From the NCBI RefSeq assembly GCF_011405655.1, contig NZ_AP022829.1, positions 729,001-793,000 on the forward strand: a stretch of DNA of 64,000 nt, in the 5' to 3' direction. Both the position numbers and the translations under genes were made by a program. The DNA is from Adlercreutzia hattorii (GTDB taxonomy: Bacteria > Actinomycetota > Coriobacteriia > Coriobacteriales > Eggerthellaceae). Below are positions 39,936-48,178 of the stretch, piece by piece. The number at the start of each line of letters is the position of its first letter. The first letter of the stretch is position 1. The notes under the pieces were generated by a model. That model was given only the letters and a program-made list of their open reading frames with translations. It did no database searches and was not told the DNA's origin.

Positions 39936-42026
39936 ATGATCGTTGAGGCCATGAAGGGCTATCGAGCGGCCGATCTGCCGAAGGACGCCGTCGCGGGCCT
40001 GGTTATCGCCGCGCTTTCCATCCCCATTGCTATGGGCTATGCGGAGGTGGTGGGGCTGCCGGCCATCTATGGCCTGTGGGCCTCCATCGTGGCGCCGCTG
40101 GCCTTCGGGCTGCTCACCGGCACGCGGCGGGTGGTCTTCGGCATGGATTCGGCCGCGGCCGCCATGACCGCCTCGATGCTCGCCGCCGCCGGCATTGCGG
40201 CCCAGGGCCAGGACGCCATTGTCTCCGCCATGCCCCTGCTCACGCTTCTCACGGCGCTGTTCCTGCTGCTGCTCGGCTGGGCCGGTGCCGGTCGCCTGAT
40301 CCGCCGTATGCCGCTGCCGGTCATGCACGGGTTCATCTTCGGCATCGCGCTCACCGTGGTCATCGGCCAAGTGCCGCTGCTTCTGGGCACGACGGCCGAC
40401 ACCTCCGGCGCCATCGTGTCGAAGGTCGTCGCCATTGTCTCGTGCCTGCCGGGCGCCTCGTGGGCCTGCGCCGTGGTGTCGGCTCTCTGCATCGCTGGCA
40501 TGTATCTCCTGAAGCGCTTCTTCCCGAAAGTGCCCTCGGCCATCGTGGTGCTCGTCGCGGCCGCGCTTGTGTGCAACGGGCTGGCAGCGGCGGGGCTTCC
40601 CATCGTCTTCCTTCCGCAGGTATCGGGCACGCTGCCCCATATCGCGACCGTGCTGCCCGAGGGGCTCGACATCGTGGCACTGCTTCTGGCCGCCTTCGCC
40701 ATCGCGGTGGTGGTGTCGTTGGAATCTTTGCTGTGTGTCGAGGCGTTCTCGGCGGGCGATGTGCCCGCGCCGTCTCCCGACGGCGAGATGCGCACCTTCG
40801 GCCTGGCCAACGCGCTGGTGGGCCTCATCGGCTGCCCGCCGTGCTCGGCCTCCATGTCGCGCACGGCTGCGGGCATCGCCTCGGGCTCCCTCTCCCAGGT
40901 GGCCAGCGTGTTCTCGGCCCTCATTGTGGCCGTGGTCGCCTTCGCCGCCGGCTCGTTCATGGGCTTTCTGCCCCGCTGCGCCCTGTCGGCCATCGTCGTG
41001 GTGGCCCTGCTCGACATTGTCGACTTCGGGAAGATCACCACCTACGCTCTAAAGACGCGCCGGGAGTTCATGGTCTTCGCCGCCTCGGCGGCCCTCGTGG
41101 TGCTGCTCGGCGCCGTGGCGGGCATCCTGGGCGGTTTCATTCTGGCGCTCGCCCTGCGCGCCGGTCGAGAGAAGATCGACACCTCCGGCCCCGAGCTTTT
41201 GGGCGCGGTGCCCTACAAGCCCGACGATCTGCCGGCGAAGAAGGACATCGAGGTGGGCTACGCGCTCGGCATCGCGAAGCTCTCGGGCGATTTGTCCTTC
41301 ATGAACATCGCGAAGGCCCAGGAGGAGATAGAGGCCGCCGCTGCCGGCAACGAGGCTCTCATCCTGAAGCTGTCGAAGCTCGACACCATCGACACGACCG
41401 CCGCCGACAAGCTGGACGAGACGCTGGATTCCCTCATGGCGCGCGGCGTGCACGTGAAGCTCGTGCGGCCCATCAAGGAGACGAGCGACCACTATACCCG
41501 CTACGAGCTGCGCCGACTCATGCAGGACTTCAAGTTCTACCCGTCGGTGCGCACGGCCATGCACTCGCTGGCCGAAGAGTACGCGGCCGGTATGGAACCC
41601 CAGCGCCCCGACACCTGGCTCGCCGATGCGCCGGCGCCGCGCCGGTTGCGGAAAGTGGCGGCCGAGGCCTCCATCATCGACGGCGATCGTCCCGTGGTGG
41701 CCATCGCCGGCTTGCGCAACCACGCCGGCGACGTCGTGGACTCCGACGGCGCCCCCTTTCTGGAGGACATTCGCGGCAAGTTGTCGTTTCTGCAGTCCCG
41801 CCGCGCCTTCCAGTTCTCTGCCGACTATTTGGAAGGGGCCGCGCGCGGGCAGGCCGACGAAAACGGGCACTTCTTCTCGAAGCTGCTTTTGTGGGACGAG
41901 GTGACCGGCGAGGTGGTGCTCGACTACCGCGGCGGCGCCATGCGAATTTGCCGCGACGAGGCGGTGGCCGTGGCCCTCATGGAGCCCATCGACCGCACCA
42001 TCCGCGAGTTCGCCCTGGCGCAGTGA
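39936..42026 (+). CDS. SulP-family anion transporter with extended C-terminus
   Basis: This is a 696-aa SulP/SLC26 carrier. The transmembrane domain (about residues 15-410) begins with PKDAVAGLVIAALSIPIAMGYAE and contains GLLTGTRRVVFGMDSAAAAM. The STAS domain (about 440-545, with LKLSKLDTIDTTAADKL) follows, then about 130 further residues with no recognised domain, unusual for the family. The start is ATG 39936 after gaggaggg. It shares little direct similarity with the SulP protein at 26790 beyond family motifs, so substrates may differ. A plausible -10 (tacaat) lies near 39756. Confidence 0.9.
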   Translation: MIVEAMKGYRAADLPKDAVAGLVIAALSIPIAMGYAEVVGLPAIYGLWASIVAPLAFGLLTGTRRVVFGMDSAAAAMTASMLAAAGIAAQGQDAIVSAMPLLTLLTALFLLLLGWAGAGRLIRRMPLPVMHGFIFGIALTVVIGQVPLLLGTTADTSGAIVSKVVAIVSCLPGASWACAVVSALCIAGMYLLKRFFPKVPSAIVVLVAAALVCNGLAAAGLPIVFLPQVSGTLPHIATVLPEGLDIVALLLAAFAIAVVVSLESLLCVEAFSAGDVPAPSPDGEMRTFGLANALVGLIGCPPCSASMSRTAAGIASGSLSQVASVFSALIVAVVAFAAGSFMGFLPRCALSAIVVVALLDIVDFGKITTYALKTRREFMVFAASAALVVLLGAVAGILGGFILALALRAGREKIDTSGPELLGAVPYKPDDLPAKKDIEVGYALGIAKLSGDLSFMNIAKAQEEIEAAAAGNEALILKLSKLDTIDTTAADKLDETLDSLMARGVHVKLVRPIKETSDHYTRYELRRLMQDFKFYPSVRTAMHSLAEEYAAGMEPQRPDTWLADAPAPRRLRKVAAEASIIDGDRPVVAIAGLRNHAGDVVDSDGAPFLEDIRGKLSFLQSRRAFQFSADYLEGAARGQADENGHFFSKLLLWDEVTGEVVLDYRGGAMRICRDEAVAVALMEPIDRTIREFALAQ

Positions 42027-42097
42027 GCGTCGCGCTTAAGCGCCTGGCGCGTGGTGAGGGCGCTGTCGGGTGTGCGCTCTCTGGAGGGTGCTTCCGG

Positions 42098-42166
42098 CTA
42101 TTCCTCCAGCTCTCGCTCCAGCTGGCGACGGCGGTCGATGGCGCTGTGGAAGGTGGCGGCAAACAG
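42098..42166 (-). pseudogene. duplicated 3' end of the 187-aa membrane-protein gene
   Basis: Sixty-nine bases match the last 23 codons, including the stop, of the gene at 45620-46183, with about 8 mismatches (near 88% identity). They encode the same AIDRRRQLE-type ending in the same orientation. No upstream part of the gene is present. This is a truncated paralogous copy left by a duplication or recombination, just upstream of the luxR-type gene. Confidence 0.75.
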
Positions 42167-42261
42167 AATGCGCTCGCTCAGAAGTAATATCGATGCTGGG
42201 TTCGCGTGCCGTTTTCATTTCGGGTACACTGAAATGCGTCGCAAAGGGAAATGGAGTGGGA

Positions 42262-43659
42262 ATGCCGAAAAAGGGAAGATTGTTCGAAAAATCCGCAGAC
42301 GCATCAATGGTATTCGTGGTGTTGGCGTTGGCATTCGCCTGGTCGATCGATGCCGGAGCTCCCCTCGAAGGCTATGCCCCCTCGATACGCTTCGATTACC
42401 TGCTTTTGGGTTCCTGCTGTGCGCTTGCCGCCCTTATCCCTGGGGCTGTGCGAAAAATGACTTCTTCGGTATGCCCGCGAGGGTTGGTAATCTCGGGGTT
42501 TGCGGGGGTTTTGCTGTCAGTGGCGAGTACCTGGGGCGGTGCGATTCTGGCATATGCAGCTGCACTTTGCACGGTTGTCTTCCAAACTGTCGTGCTGTTG
42601 GGGTGTTTCGCCAGGCTCTCGCGACTGAAAATGACATTAGTGCTGCTGTGGCTCGCCTTTTGGCTTTGTGCGACGGGGGCTCTCATCGTCGTTATTGCCC
42701 TGCTGCCCTCTTCTCTCCATCAAATAATCGCCAACGGCGTGGCGACGGTGCTTATCGTCCTTTTCCTGCTTGCTTCCCGAAAGGGGTTTGTCGTTCCGGG
42801 GGATTTGCGGGGAGGTGACATTGACGATAGCGCTTCGCAACCTTTTTTGCCCGTGGGGCTGTTCGTGGTGCAGTTCGCCGTTCTTTTCGTGATCAAGGCA
42901 TGTGGGGTTATCGCTTCTCCGCACTTTGTCCTTGCATCGGGCCTGGGCTTCGCCATTGCGGCTCTGACGGTTGTCGCTTTCTCCCTCTTCGGAGGCAAGG
43001 TCATCAAACTGAAGGGATTGTATAACCTTTCGTTGCTTTGCGCCGAGCTGGCTCTTTTAGCTGCATCGCTGGGAGCGATGGGGTATCTGGCTGCCGGTGC
43101 TCTCAACGGAGTGGCCTACGCTTTCTTCGCAGTGTTCTGCTTTGCCGTTTACTGCGCCATCTGCCTGAGACATAGGCTCGATCCGATAAGAATTTTCGCC
43201 ATCGCCATCGCGTGCGAATGCTTCGCATCGATTGCCGGCATTCAGTTTTGCATGGTCGCGCGCGATGCTGGCATCGACCTGGGAACCATCCTCGTGTTCC
43301 TTTCGGCGCTGCTGGCGGTGACCTTCTTGTTCTTGTTCAGCGATGCCCAGTATCGCTCAGATTGGGGAACAAAACGCTCGCGACCTTCCGTTGATAGCGT
43401 GATCAAGTACTATTACACTTTGCCGGACGTGTGCACGGCTCTTGCGAAACAGTACGGATTATCGAAGCGGGAGGAAACGGTTCTTCAGCTGCTCGCGCAG
43501 AAAAAGACTGCTTCCGACATTGCGACCGAATTGTTCATTTCTATACCAACGGTCAAAACTCATACGCAGAGCATTTACCGGAAATTCGATATACACAGTC
43601 GGGCAGAGTTGCTTGCCCTCCTCGATGCCGAGATGCCCGTTTCCGAGGAGGCCGATTAG
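42262..43659 (+). CDS. LuxR-family regulator with 12-TM N-terminal domain
   Basis: The 465-aa protein has about twelve hydrophobic helices (residues about 12-380) and a C-terminal GerE/LuxR helix-turn-helix (about 400-460: LSKREETVLQLLAQKKTASDI, then FISIPTVKTHTQSIYRKF). This membrane-anchored LuxR type is abundant in Eggerthellaceae and usually sits beside a reductase it controls. The ATG at 42262 has the site ggagtggga. An upstream frame is open but not protein-like. It is convergent with the Tat flavoprotein gene at 43740, 80 bp away, with a shared terminator. I infer that it senses a small molecule at the membrane and activates that reductase. Confidence 0.87.
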   Translation: MPKKGRLFEKSADASMVFVVLALAFAWSIDAGAPLEGYAPSIRFDYLLLGSCCALAALIPGAVRKMTSSVCPRGLVISGFAGVLLSVASTWGGAILAYAAALCTVVFQTVVLLGCFARLSRLKMTLVLLWLAFWLCATGALIVVIALLPSSLHQIIANGVATVLIVLFLLASRKGFVVPGDLRGGDIDDSASQPFLPVGLFVVQFAVLFVIKACGVIASPHFVLASGLGFAIAALTVVAFSLFGGKVIKLKGLYNLSLLCAELALLAASLGAMGYLAAGALNGVAYAFFAVFCFAVYCAICLRHRLDPIRIFAIAIACECFASIAGIQFCMVARDAGIDLGTILVFLSALLAVTFLFLFSDAQYRSDWGTKRSRPSVDSVIKYYYTLPDVCTALAKQYGLSKREETVLQLLAQKKTASDIATELFISIPTVKTHTQSIYRKFDIHSRAELLALLDAEMPVSEEAD

Positions 43660-43679
43660 GCCATTCGTCAAGCGGGCAA

Positions 43680-43718
43680 GCGCGCCCCGCCCGGTGCCAT
43701 TGCCCGGGCGGGGCGCGC
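43680..43718. terminator. bidirectional 15-bp hairpin terminator
   Basis: Arms 43680-43694 and 43704-43718 are perfectly complementary and almost entirely G+C, with a 9-nt loop. The hairpin sits exactly between two convergent genes and can stop transcription from both sides. Confidence 0.82.
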
Positions 43719-43739
43719 TGCCTATGCGGGAAGGGCTCG

Positions 43740-45407
43740 CTAAAGGCCGAGGGCGTCGCAGGCGCTTTCGGCGCAAACGAATCCTGTTGTGCAGGCACCT
43801 CCTTGGCATGTTCCACCCATTAATCCATAGGGATAGTCGTTGAAGTACATTGAGCCGTTGTCCTGTCCGGCCGCATAGAGTCCCTCGACGATATCGCCAT
43901 CGGAATTGACGGCGCGGCACCAGTAATCGGTGCTGACGCCGCCGTTGGTGCCGTAGGCGCAGGCGACGATCTTCGCGGCATAGAAGGGGGCTTTCAGCAC
44001 GGGAGTTTTTTCTCCGGGCATGGTGCCGAAGGAGTCGGCGTCCGTCCCTGTGGCTGCGTGGTCGTTGTATTCGGCGATAGTGGTGGTGAAGGCGGTGGTA
44101 TCAATTCCCATTTGGGCCGCCAGACCCTCAAGGGTGTCGTCGACGAATACGGCAGGGCTGTTCTCGCACTCTTTCGCGAAATCTCCTTCGGAAATTCCAC
44201 TGCCGTAGTTGAAATCGCCGAATCCGCCATACGTTGCGACATGATCGGCGTCGAACACCGCAAAGGCGGCCTTTTGGCTCGATACTGCTGTGTTGAGCAT
44301 CGAAGTGTTGAGCTCTTCCAGTTTCGCTTCATTGTAGAACCGCACGCCGGCGTGGTTCACGAAGGGAAGTGGCTTGCCTGCGGGCAGGATGGCATCGGGC
44401 ATATCGACGCGCCAGGAGGGGCACCAGACGGTGAAGATAGTCAGTTGACTGTCCCATGCCGAGCCCTCGATGGTGGTGAGCCCATAATTGACCGTGGTGG
44501 GTGCGTGCCGAGCTGCGCCCGCAGCGAGAGCCATGTTGATGCCGTCGCCATCTTGGCCCTCGAAGCTCATGAATTTAATGCGCTCAGCGGGTACGCGCAG
44601 CCACTCCTTTCCCATATCCACGTTGCTCGCAAAGCCGCCTGTCGCCATGATGACCGATTTCGCGTTAATGCGAACAATGCCGTCGGCTTCCTGGGCGTAG
44701 ACGCCTTTGACGGTTCCGTTGTCGACAATGATGTTTACAGCGGGGGTTTCCAACCTGAAATCAAGATTGTCCAAGGTCTCTCCGTACTCCCATAAGGGCG
44801 TGAGAACTCCCGTGCCGATGTTCATCCAGTTGCCTTGAGCGTCAACAGGGCTGTAGTGGGGCTTTTTGGGGTTTCCGCTGTAAACCAGGCTGGCACCATG
44901 GGATACGGCCCAGTCAACAGCTTTGCCGCTAAAGTCGAAGTAGGTTTGGAAAGCCTCTGTTTTGGCCCCCCAGTTGTGCCAATCCATAAGGGCCGTATAA
45001 ATGCCGTTGAGATCGCTAGCCTCACCCGTGGCACGTTGCTGCTCTCCATCGAATGCGGTGAGGCCCTCGGTGATCGTGGAAGTTCCCCCTTTGGCAGTTG
45101 TCTTCTCGAGCCAAATAACATGGGCGCCGCGCTCTGCCGCCCTGATGGCGGCAAAAGTGCCGGCGCTTCCCGATCCTACGACGACCACGTCTGCGTCTTC
45201 GGTACGGACGATGTCCTTCTCGGTTACATCGAGCGTGCGCGCATAGGCCGGGTAGGTCGGGGTGATAACCTGATCGCTTCCCGTTTCTGCCGTAGGTGTG
45301 CCCGAACTGCTCTCGGTGGAAGAGCAGCCGACGAGTCCTAAAGCTGCAATGCCCGAAACGGCTGCGCCTCCAATCAAGAAGTTGCGACGTGTAACTGATT
45401 TCTCCAT
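43740..45407 (-). CDS. Tat-exported lipoprotein flavin reductase (fumarate-reductase-like FAD protein)
   Basis: This 555-aa FAD-binding_2 flavoprotein is of the flavocytochrome c/fumarate-reductase type. The signal peptide has a twin-arginine motif (TRRNFL, residues 6-11) and a lipobox-like LVGC (25-28), so it is exported folded and probably lipid-anchored. The FAD motif ADVVVVGSGSAGTFAA lies at about 73-88. The C-terminal YGLMGGTCQGGACTTG segment (about 529-544) is typical of gut Eggerthellaceae reductases that use organic electron acceptors such as cardiac glycosides, cinnamates or urocanate. There is no heme domain, so electrons must come from another membrane component. The acceptor is unknown. 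The ATG follows aaaggaggg. Confidence 0.88.
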   Translation of the reverse strand: MEKSVTRRNFLIGGAAVSGIAALGLVGCSSTESSSGTPTAETGSDQVITPTYPAYARTLDVTEKDIVRTEDADVVVVGSGSAGTFAAIRAAERGAHVIWLEKTTAKGGTSTITEGLTAFDGEQQRATGEASDLNGIYTALMDWHNWGAKTEAFQTYFDFSGKAVDWAVSHGASLVYSGNPKKPHYSPVDAQGNWMNIGTGVLTPLWEYGETLDNLDFRLETPAVNIIVDNGTVKGVYAQEADGIVRINAKSVIMATGGFASNVDMGKEWLRVPAERIKFMSFEGQDGDGINMALAAGAARHAPTTVNYGLTTIEGSAWDSQLTIFTVWCPSWRVDMPDAILPAGKPLPFVNHAGVRFYNEAKLEELNTSMLNTAVSSQKAAFAVFDADHVATYGGFGDFNYGSGISEGDFAKECENSPAVFVDDTLEGLAAQMGIDTTAFTTTIAEYNDHAATGTDADSFGTMPGEKTPVLKAPFYAAKIVACAYGTNGGVSTDYWCRAVNSDGDIVEGLYAAGQDNGSMYFNDYPYGLMGGTCQGGACTTGFVCAESACDALGL

Positions 45408-45619
45408 GATGCCCTCCTTTACGTGAATGCCTCGCGTCGGTGGATTCCTCGTTGGAACTGCCGACGTCTCGGTGCCATGATCGGAGAAACGAGAGAATCG
45501 CGGGCATTATGAATGGGATGAAAAGGCGTCGAAGAGGGATGAGAAAGGGGATGAAAAAGGTCGTTTGACCCGGTTAGGGGCTATTCGTCCACGTACAGCG
45601 CGGAACTGTTGCGTGGCGC

Positions 45620-46183
45620 TTATTCCTCCAGTTTGCGCTCCAGTTGGCGGCGGCGGTCGATGGCGCTGCGGAAGGTGGCGGCGAACAGTACGAACGCCAG
45701 AATGAACGCCAGGGTGAAGTACACGATGCCGATGGCGATGTCCCCGCCCCACATCACGTTCTCTATGCCGACGATCTGCACTTCCGCGAGAATGCGCATG
45801 GCTGTTGTGGTGATGCCCAGTCCGAGGCCGCACAGAAGGGCCACCAAGGCCACGTAGTCCCAAGGGATGCGATCCGATTGGGCGATGCGCGCGTGGGTGT
45901 CGAAGGCGCCGCTGCGCACTTGCAGGTAGGTGGAAATGAGCCCCGAGCCGAGAATCACAATGAGCAGGGCGGTATCCACGGGGAAGACCGATTGGCCCAA
46001 AGGCGTGAGCAGGGGATGGCCGGTCGTTTCGGCCACCTGGTTCAGCATGATGCCGTAGTACAGGCACAGCGCCGAGCCGATAATGAGAATGGTGTAGCCA
46101 ATGGCGGCGCAGCGGTTCGCCTCGGCCGCCAGGCGCTCGTCCTTCGGCCCCATGATTTCATTCCAGCGATCGATGATCTTCAT
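45620..46183 (-). CDS. four-TM membrane protein, partner of an XRE regulator
   Basis: This 187-aa membrane protein has an N-terminal cytosolic helix (MKIIDRWNEIMGPKDERLAAEA) and four hydrophobic segments (about 29-48, 68-88, 107-127, 137-162). A basic cytosolic tail (RRRQLERKLEE) ends it. The start is ATG 46183 after gaggaggttcc. It follows the XRE gene by 70 bp on the same strand, a common pairing of small regulator and membrane protein of unknown function. A truncated copy of its last 23 codons occurs at 42098-42166. Confidence 0.75.
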   Translation of the reverse strand: MKIIDRWNEIMGPKDERLAAEANRCAAIGYTILIIGSALCLYYGIMLNQVAETTGHPLLTPLGQSVFPVDTALLIVILGSGLISTYLQVRSGAFDTHARIAQSDRIPWDYVALVALLCGLGLGITTTAMRILAEVQIVGIENVMWGGDIAIGIVYFTLAFILAFVLFAATFRSAIDRRRQLERKLEE

Positions 46184-46253
46184 AACGGAACCTCCTCGTT
46201 CCAGGGTGGTGTCGTGACGGTAGGGTGGCTTCTGTTTCGAGCATGAGTTCTGC

Positions 46254-46466
46254 TCACGATGCGTCGTCGTCCCAAAACAAGTCATTCAGGGTGACTCCCA
46301 GAGTTTTGCAAATGGCGACGCACAACTTGAGGCTCGGGTTGTAGCGTCCCGCCTCGATAAGCCCGATGGTCTGTCGCGTGGCGCCCACGGCCTCGGCGAG
46401 ATCGCTCTGGGAAAGACCGCGCCGCGTGCGGGCAACTTTCATCCGCAGGTTCTTCTCTTCTCTCAC
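46254..46466 (-). CDS. XRE-family helix-turn-helix regulator
   Basis: This 70-aa Cro/CI-type regulator is almost entirely helix-turn-helix: LRMKVARTRRGLSQSDLAEAV, then GATRQTIGLIEAGRYNPSLKL (about residues 7-48), ending VTLNDLFWDDD. The GTG at 46466 is preferred because aaaggag lies 11 nt upstream. An ATG 8 codons later is an alternative. It heads a two-gene unit with the four-TM protein and is preceded by a well-formed promoter overlapped by two direct repeats, suggesting autorepression. Confidence 0.85.
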   Translation of the reverse strand: MREEKNLRMKVARTRRGLSQSDLAEAVGATRQTIGLIEAGRYNPSLKLCVAICKTLGVTLNDLFWDDDAS

Positions 46467-46549
46467 GAAGCGCCTCGCTCCTTTCTGGATATTTTCCGCC
46501 ACGTCGCGTTTGGGTGGCGTGCGCCCACGGCTCTCGCAGATTTCTAGAA

Positions 46550-46603
46550 ATGTAAAATATATCTTGCATTTGTAAAGTATATATTGCATTTCAGAGTTGT
46601 CAA
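46550..46603 (-). promoter_or_regulatory. promoter and repeated operator of the XRE gene
   Basis: On the minus strand TTGACA (46603-46598) and TATACT (46581-46576) are spaced 16 bp apart, close to consensus. Two direct repeats of 21 bp (46550-46570 and 46571-46591, 19 of 21 identical, core tgtaaa-tatat-ttgcattt) cover the -10 and the start-site region. They lie 84-125 bp upstream of the GTG and are strong candidates for the regulator's own binding sites. Confidence 0.7.
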
Positions 46604-46770
46604 GGGGGCATGTTGGTTCAGCGGAATGGGAATGGTCGGCGCGGGGAGGGTGTAGGGTACAATAGCTCCATCAGTTGAAATAGGCGGATGAGGGGCCCGT
46701 GAGCTGATGCCACGCTGGTGAACTCGATGGATGCCATCGAAGGGTAACGCGACCGAGAGAAAGGCTGGCT

Positions 46771-47211
46771 ATGGAATTGGTTGCGAAGCGGTTTAACGAA
46801 CTGAGTCTGGACGAGTACCACGAGCTTTTGAAGCTGCGTTGCGCGGTGTTTCTCGTGGAGCAGCAGAGTCCCTACCAGGAGGTGGACGATGCCGACAAGG
46901 AGGCCATCCACCTGTACTTCCGCAACGATGAGGGGGCGCTTGCCGCCTATGCGCGGGTGCTGCCGGCCGGCGTCACGCACCCGACGGCCTCCATCGGGCG
47001 CGTCATCGCCGTGGAGCGCGGATGCGGCATGGGTCGTCGCATTATGGAAGAGGCCATCCGCGTGGCCCAGCAGGAGCTGAACGCCGACGTCATCACTATC
47101 GAGGCCCAGGCCTACGCCCAGGGCTTCTACGAGAGGCTCGGTTTCGTGCGCACCTCCGACGAGTTCGACGACGGCGGCATCATGCACGTGGAGATGAAGC
47201 TCACACGCTAG
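46771..47211 (+). CDS. ElaA-type GNAT acetyltransferase
   Basis: This 146-aa GNAT N-acetyltransferase is of the ElaA group. It begins with the family-typical YHELLKLRCAVFLVEQQSPYQEVD (halves near 17-40). The acetyl-CoA-binding motif A is near 80-90 (GRVIAVERGCGMGRRIM, with a slightly altered Q/RxxGxG/A). QAYAQGFYERLGFVRTS follows near 111-127. Substrate unknown. The ATG at 46771 follows gagagaaagg. A -10-like tacaat lies near 46657. The stop codon is within a 33-bp sequence duplicated just downstream. Confidence 0.87.
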   Translation: MELVAKRFNELSLDEYHELLKLRCAVFLVEQQSPYQEVDDADKEAIHLYFRNDEGALAAYARVLPAGVTHPTASIGRVIAVERGCGMGRRIMEEAIRVAQQELNADVITIEAQAYAQGFYERLGFVRTSDEFDDGGIMHVEMKLTR

Positions 47212-47278
47212 CCTCGCGGTCGCACGGGATGCCGCAGAGCATTCGCGCTAGCCTCGCGGCCGCACGGGATGCCGCAGA
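47206..47278. repeat. short direct duplication at the ends of two convergent genes
   Basis: A 33-bp sequence (cgctagcctcgcggtcgcac...) at 47206-47238 recurs at 47246-47278 with one substitution in the core. The period is 40 bp. The first copy contains the ElaA stop codon and the second the stop of the convergent GyrI-like gene, so the 3' end of one gene appears to have been duplicated. Confidence 0.9.
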
Positions 47279-47892
47279 ACCGTTTTCAGCTTCTCGGGCG
47301 CGGTGCGGCGCGGATCCGACAGGTAAATCTCGTGGTGGTGGCGCCCCTCGGCCGTGTCCGACATATCGTTCGCGAGCCCCTGCTCGGCGACGAAGGCATC
47401 GAGCAGCGCCACCGTGGCCGGCTCGTCGTCGTAGGGGCCCAGATGCATGATCTGGGCGCACAGGCCCTCGTCGATGGTCAAAAGCTCGGCGGCTGTTGTG
47501 TCCAGCCCCTTCTTGCGCGCCGCCTCCGTCTGGGCCCAGGCGAATTCCTCGGGCGTCACGAAGTCGGGCAGGCGAATGGCCGCAATCCAGTGGAACGTCG
47601 CCTTGTTCGCGAAGTCGACGCCCTCCACGCCCGGCTGCCACCAGAAGCCCTCCAACGGGGGCACTACGAAATCGTAGTAGCCGTCGATGCGGTGGTCGCC
47701 CATTTTCGACATCTTGATGGTATAGGCGATGGCGTACAGCACGCCGACAGCCTCCTTGTAGGCGCCGCCCTCCACGTTGGGATCGCCCTCGCCGCGCACG
47801 GCCACAAAGGTCATCGGCGGCACGCTCACCAGTTCCGGCGTGCGTTTCGGCAAGTAGAACTCCTTGTATTCCTTCTTGAAATCGAACGCCAC
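47248..47892 (-). CDS. GyrI-like small-molecule-binding protein
   Basis: This 214-aa protein of the COG4832/GyrI-like (SHS2-type, Rob/BmrR C-terminal) family begins with FDFKKEYKEFYLPKRTPELVSVP split over residues 3-25. It then has the conserved FVAVRGEGDPN (29-39) and YPIKY-like AIAYTIKM (56-63). There is no DNA-binding domain, so it likely binds hydrophobic ligands or acts as a hydrolase of such, as some relatives do. The GTG at 47892 has the site aaggag. Its last codons lie in the 40-bp-period duplication. Confidence 0.82.
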   Translation of the reverse strand: MAFDFKKEYKEFYLPKRTPELVSVPPMTFVAVRGEGDPNVEGGAYKEAVGVLYAIAYTIKMSKMGDHRIDGYYDFVVPPLEGFWWQPGVEGVDFANKATFHWIAAIRLPDFVTPEEFAWAQTEAARKKGLDTTAAELLTIDEGLCAQIMHLGPYDDEPATVALLDAFVAEQGLANDMSDTAEGRHHHEIYLSDPRRTAPEKLKTVLRHPVRPRG

Positions 47893-48178
47893 GGAAGCTC
47901 CTTCCGATGTAAGGGTGAATTGGCGGATAGCGCTATGCTACCACAGGCTGCGGGTCGGATACTCGCCAAGGGCGTACGGCTTCGGCGCGCCTCGCATCTT
48001 CGCGTGTCGTTTGCGTCGACCTCCTCCGACGATCGAGGCGGCTGCTTAGGCGATCGCGTGGCGGCGTCCCTCCCATCGGCGCGATCGGCAACGGCCCCGT
48101 GCCAGCTTGCCGTTCGCAAGGCGTCTTCTGCCTTGCCTTTGCTACGGTGGGACGGAGCGTGAGAAAGGAGTTGCGAAC

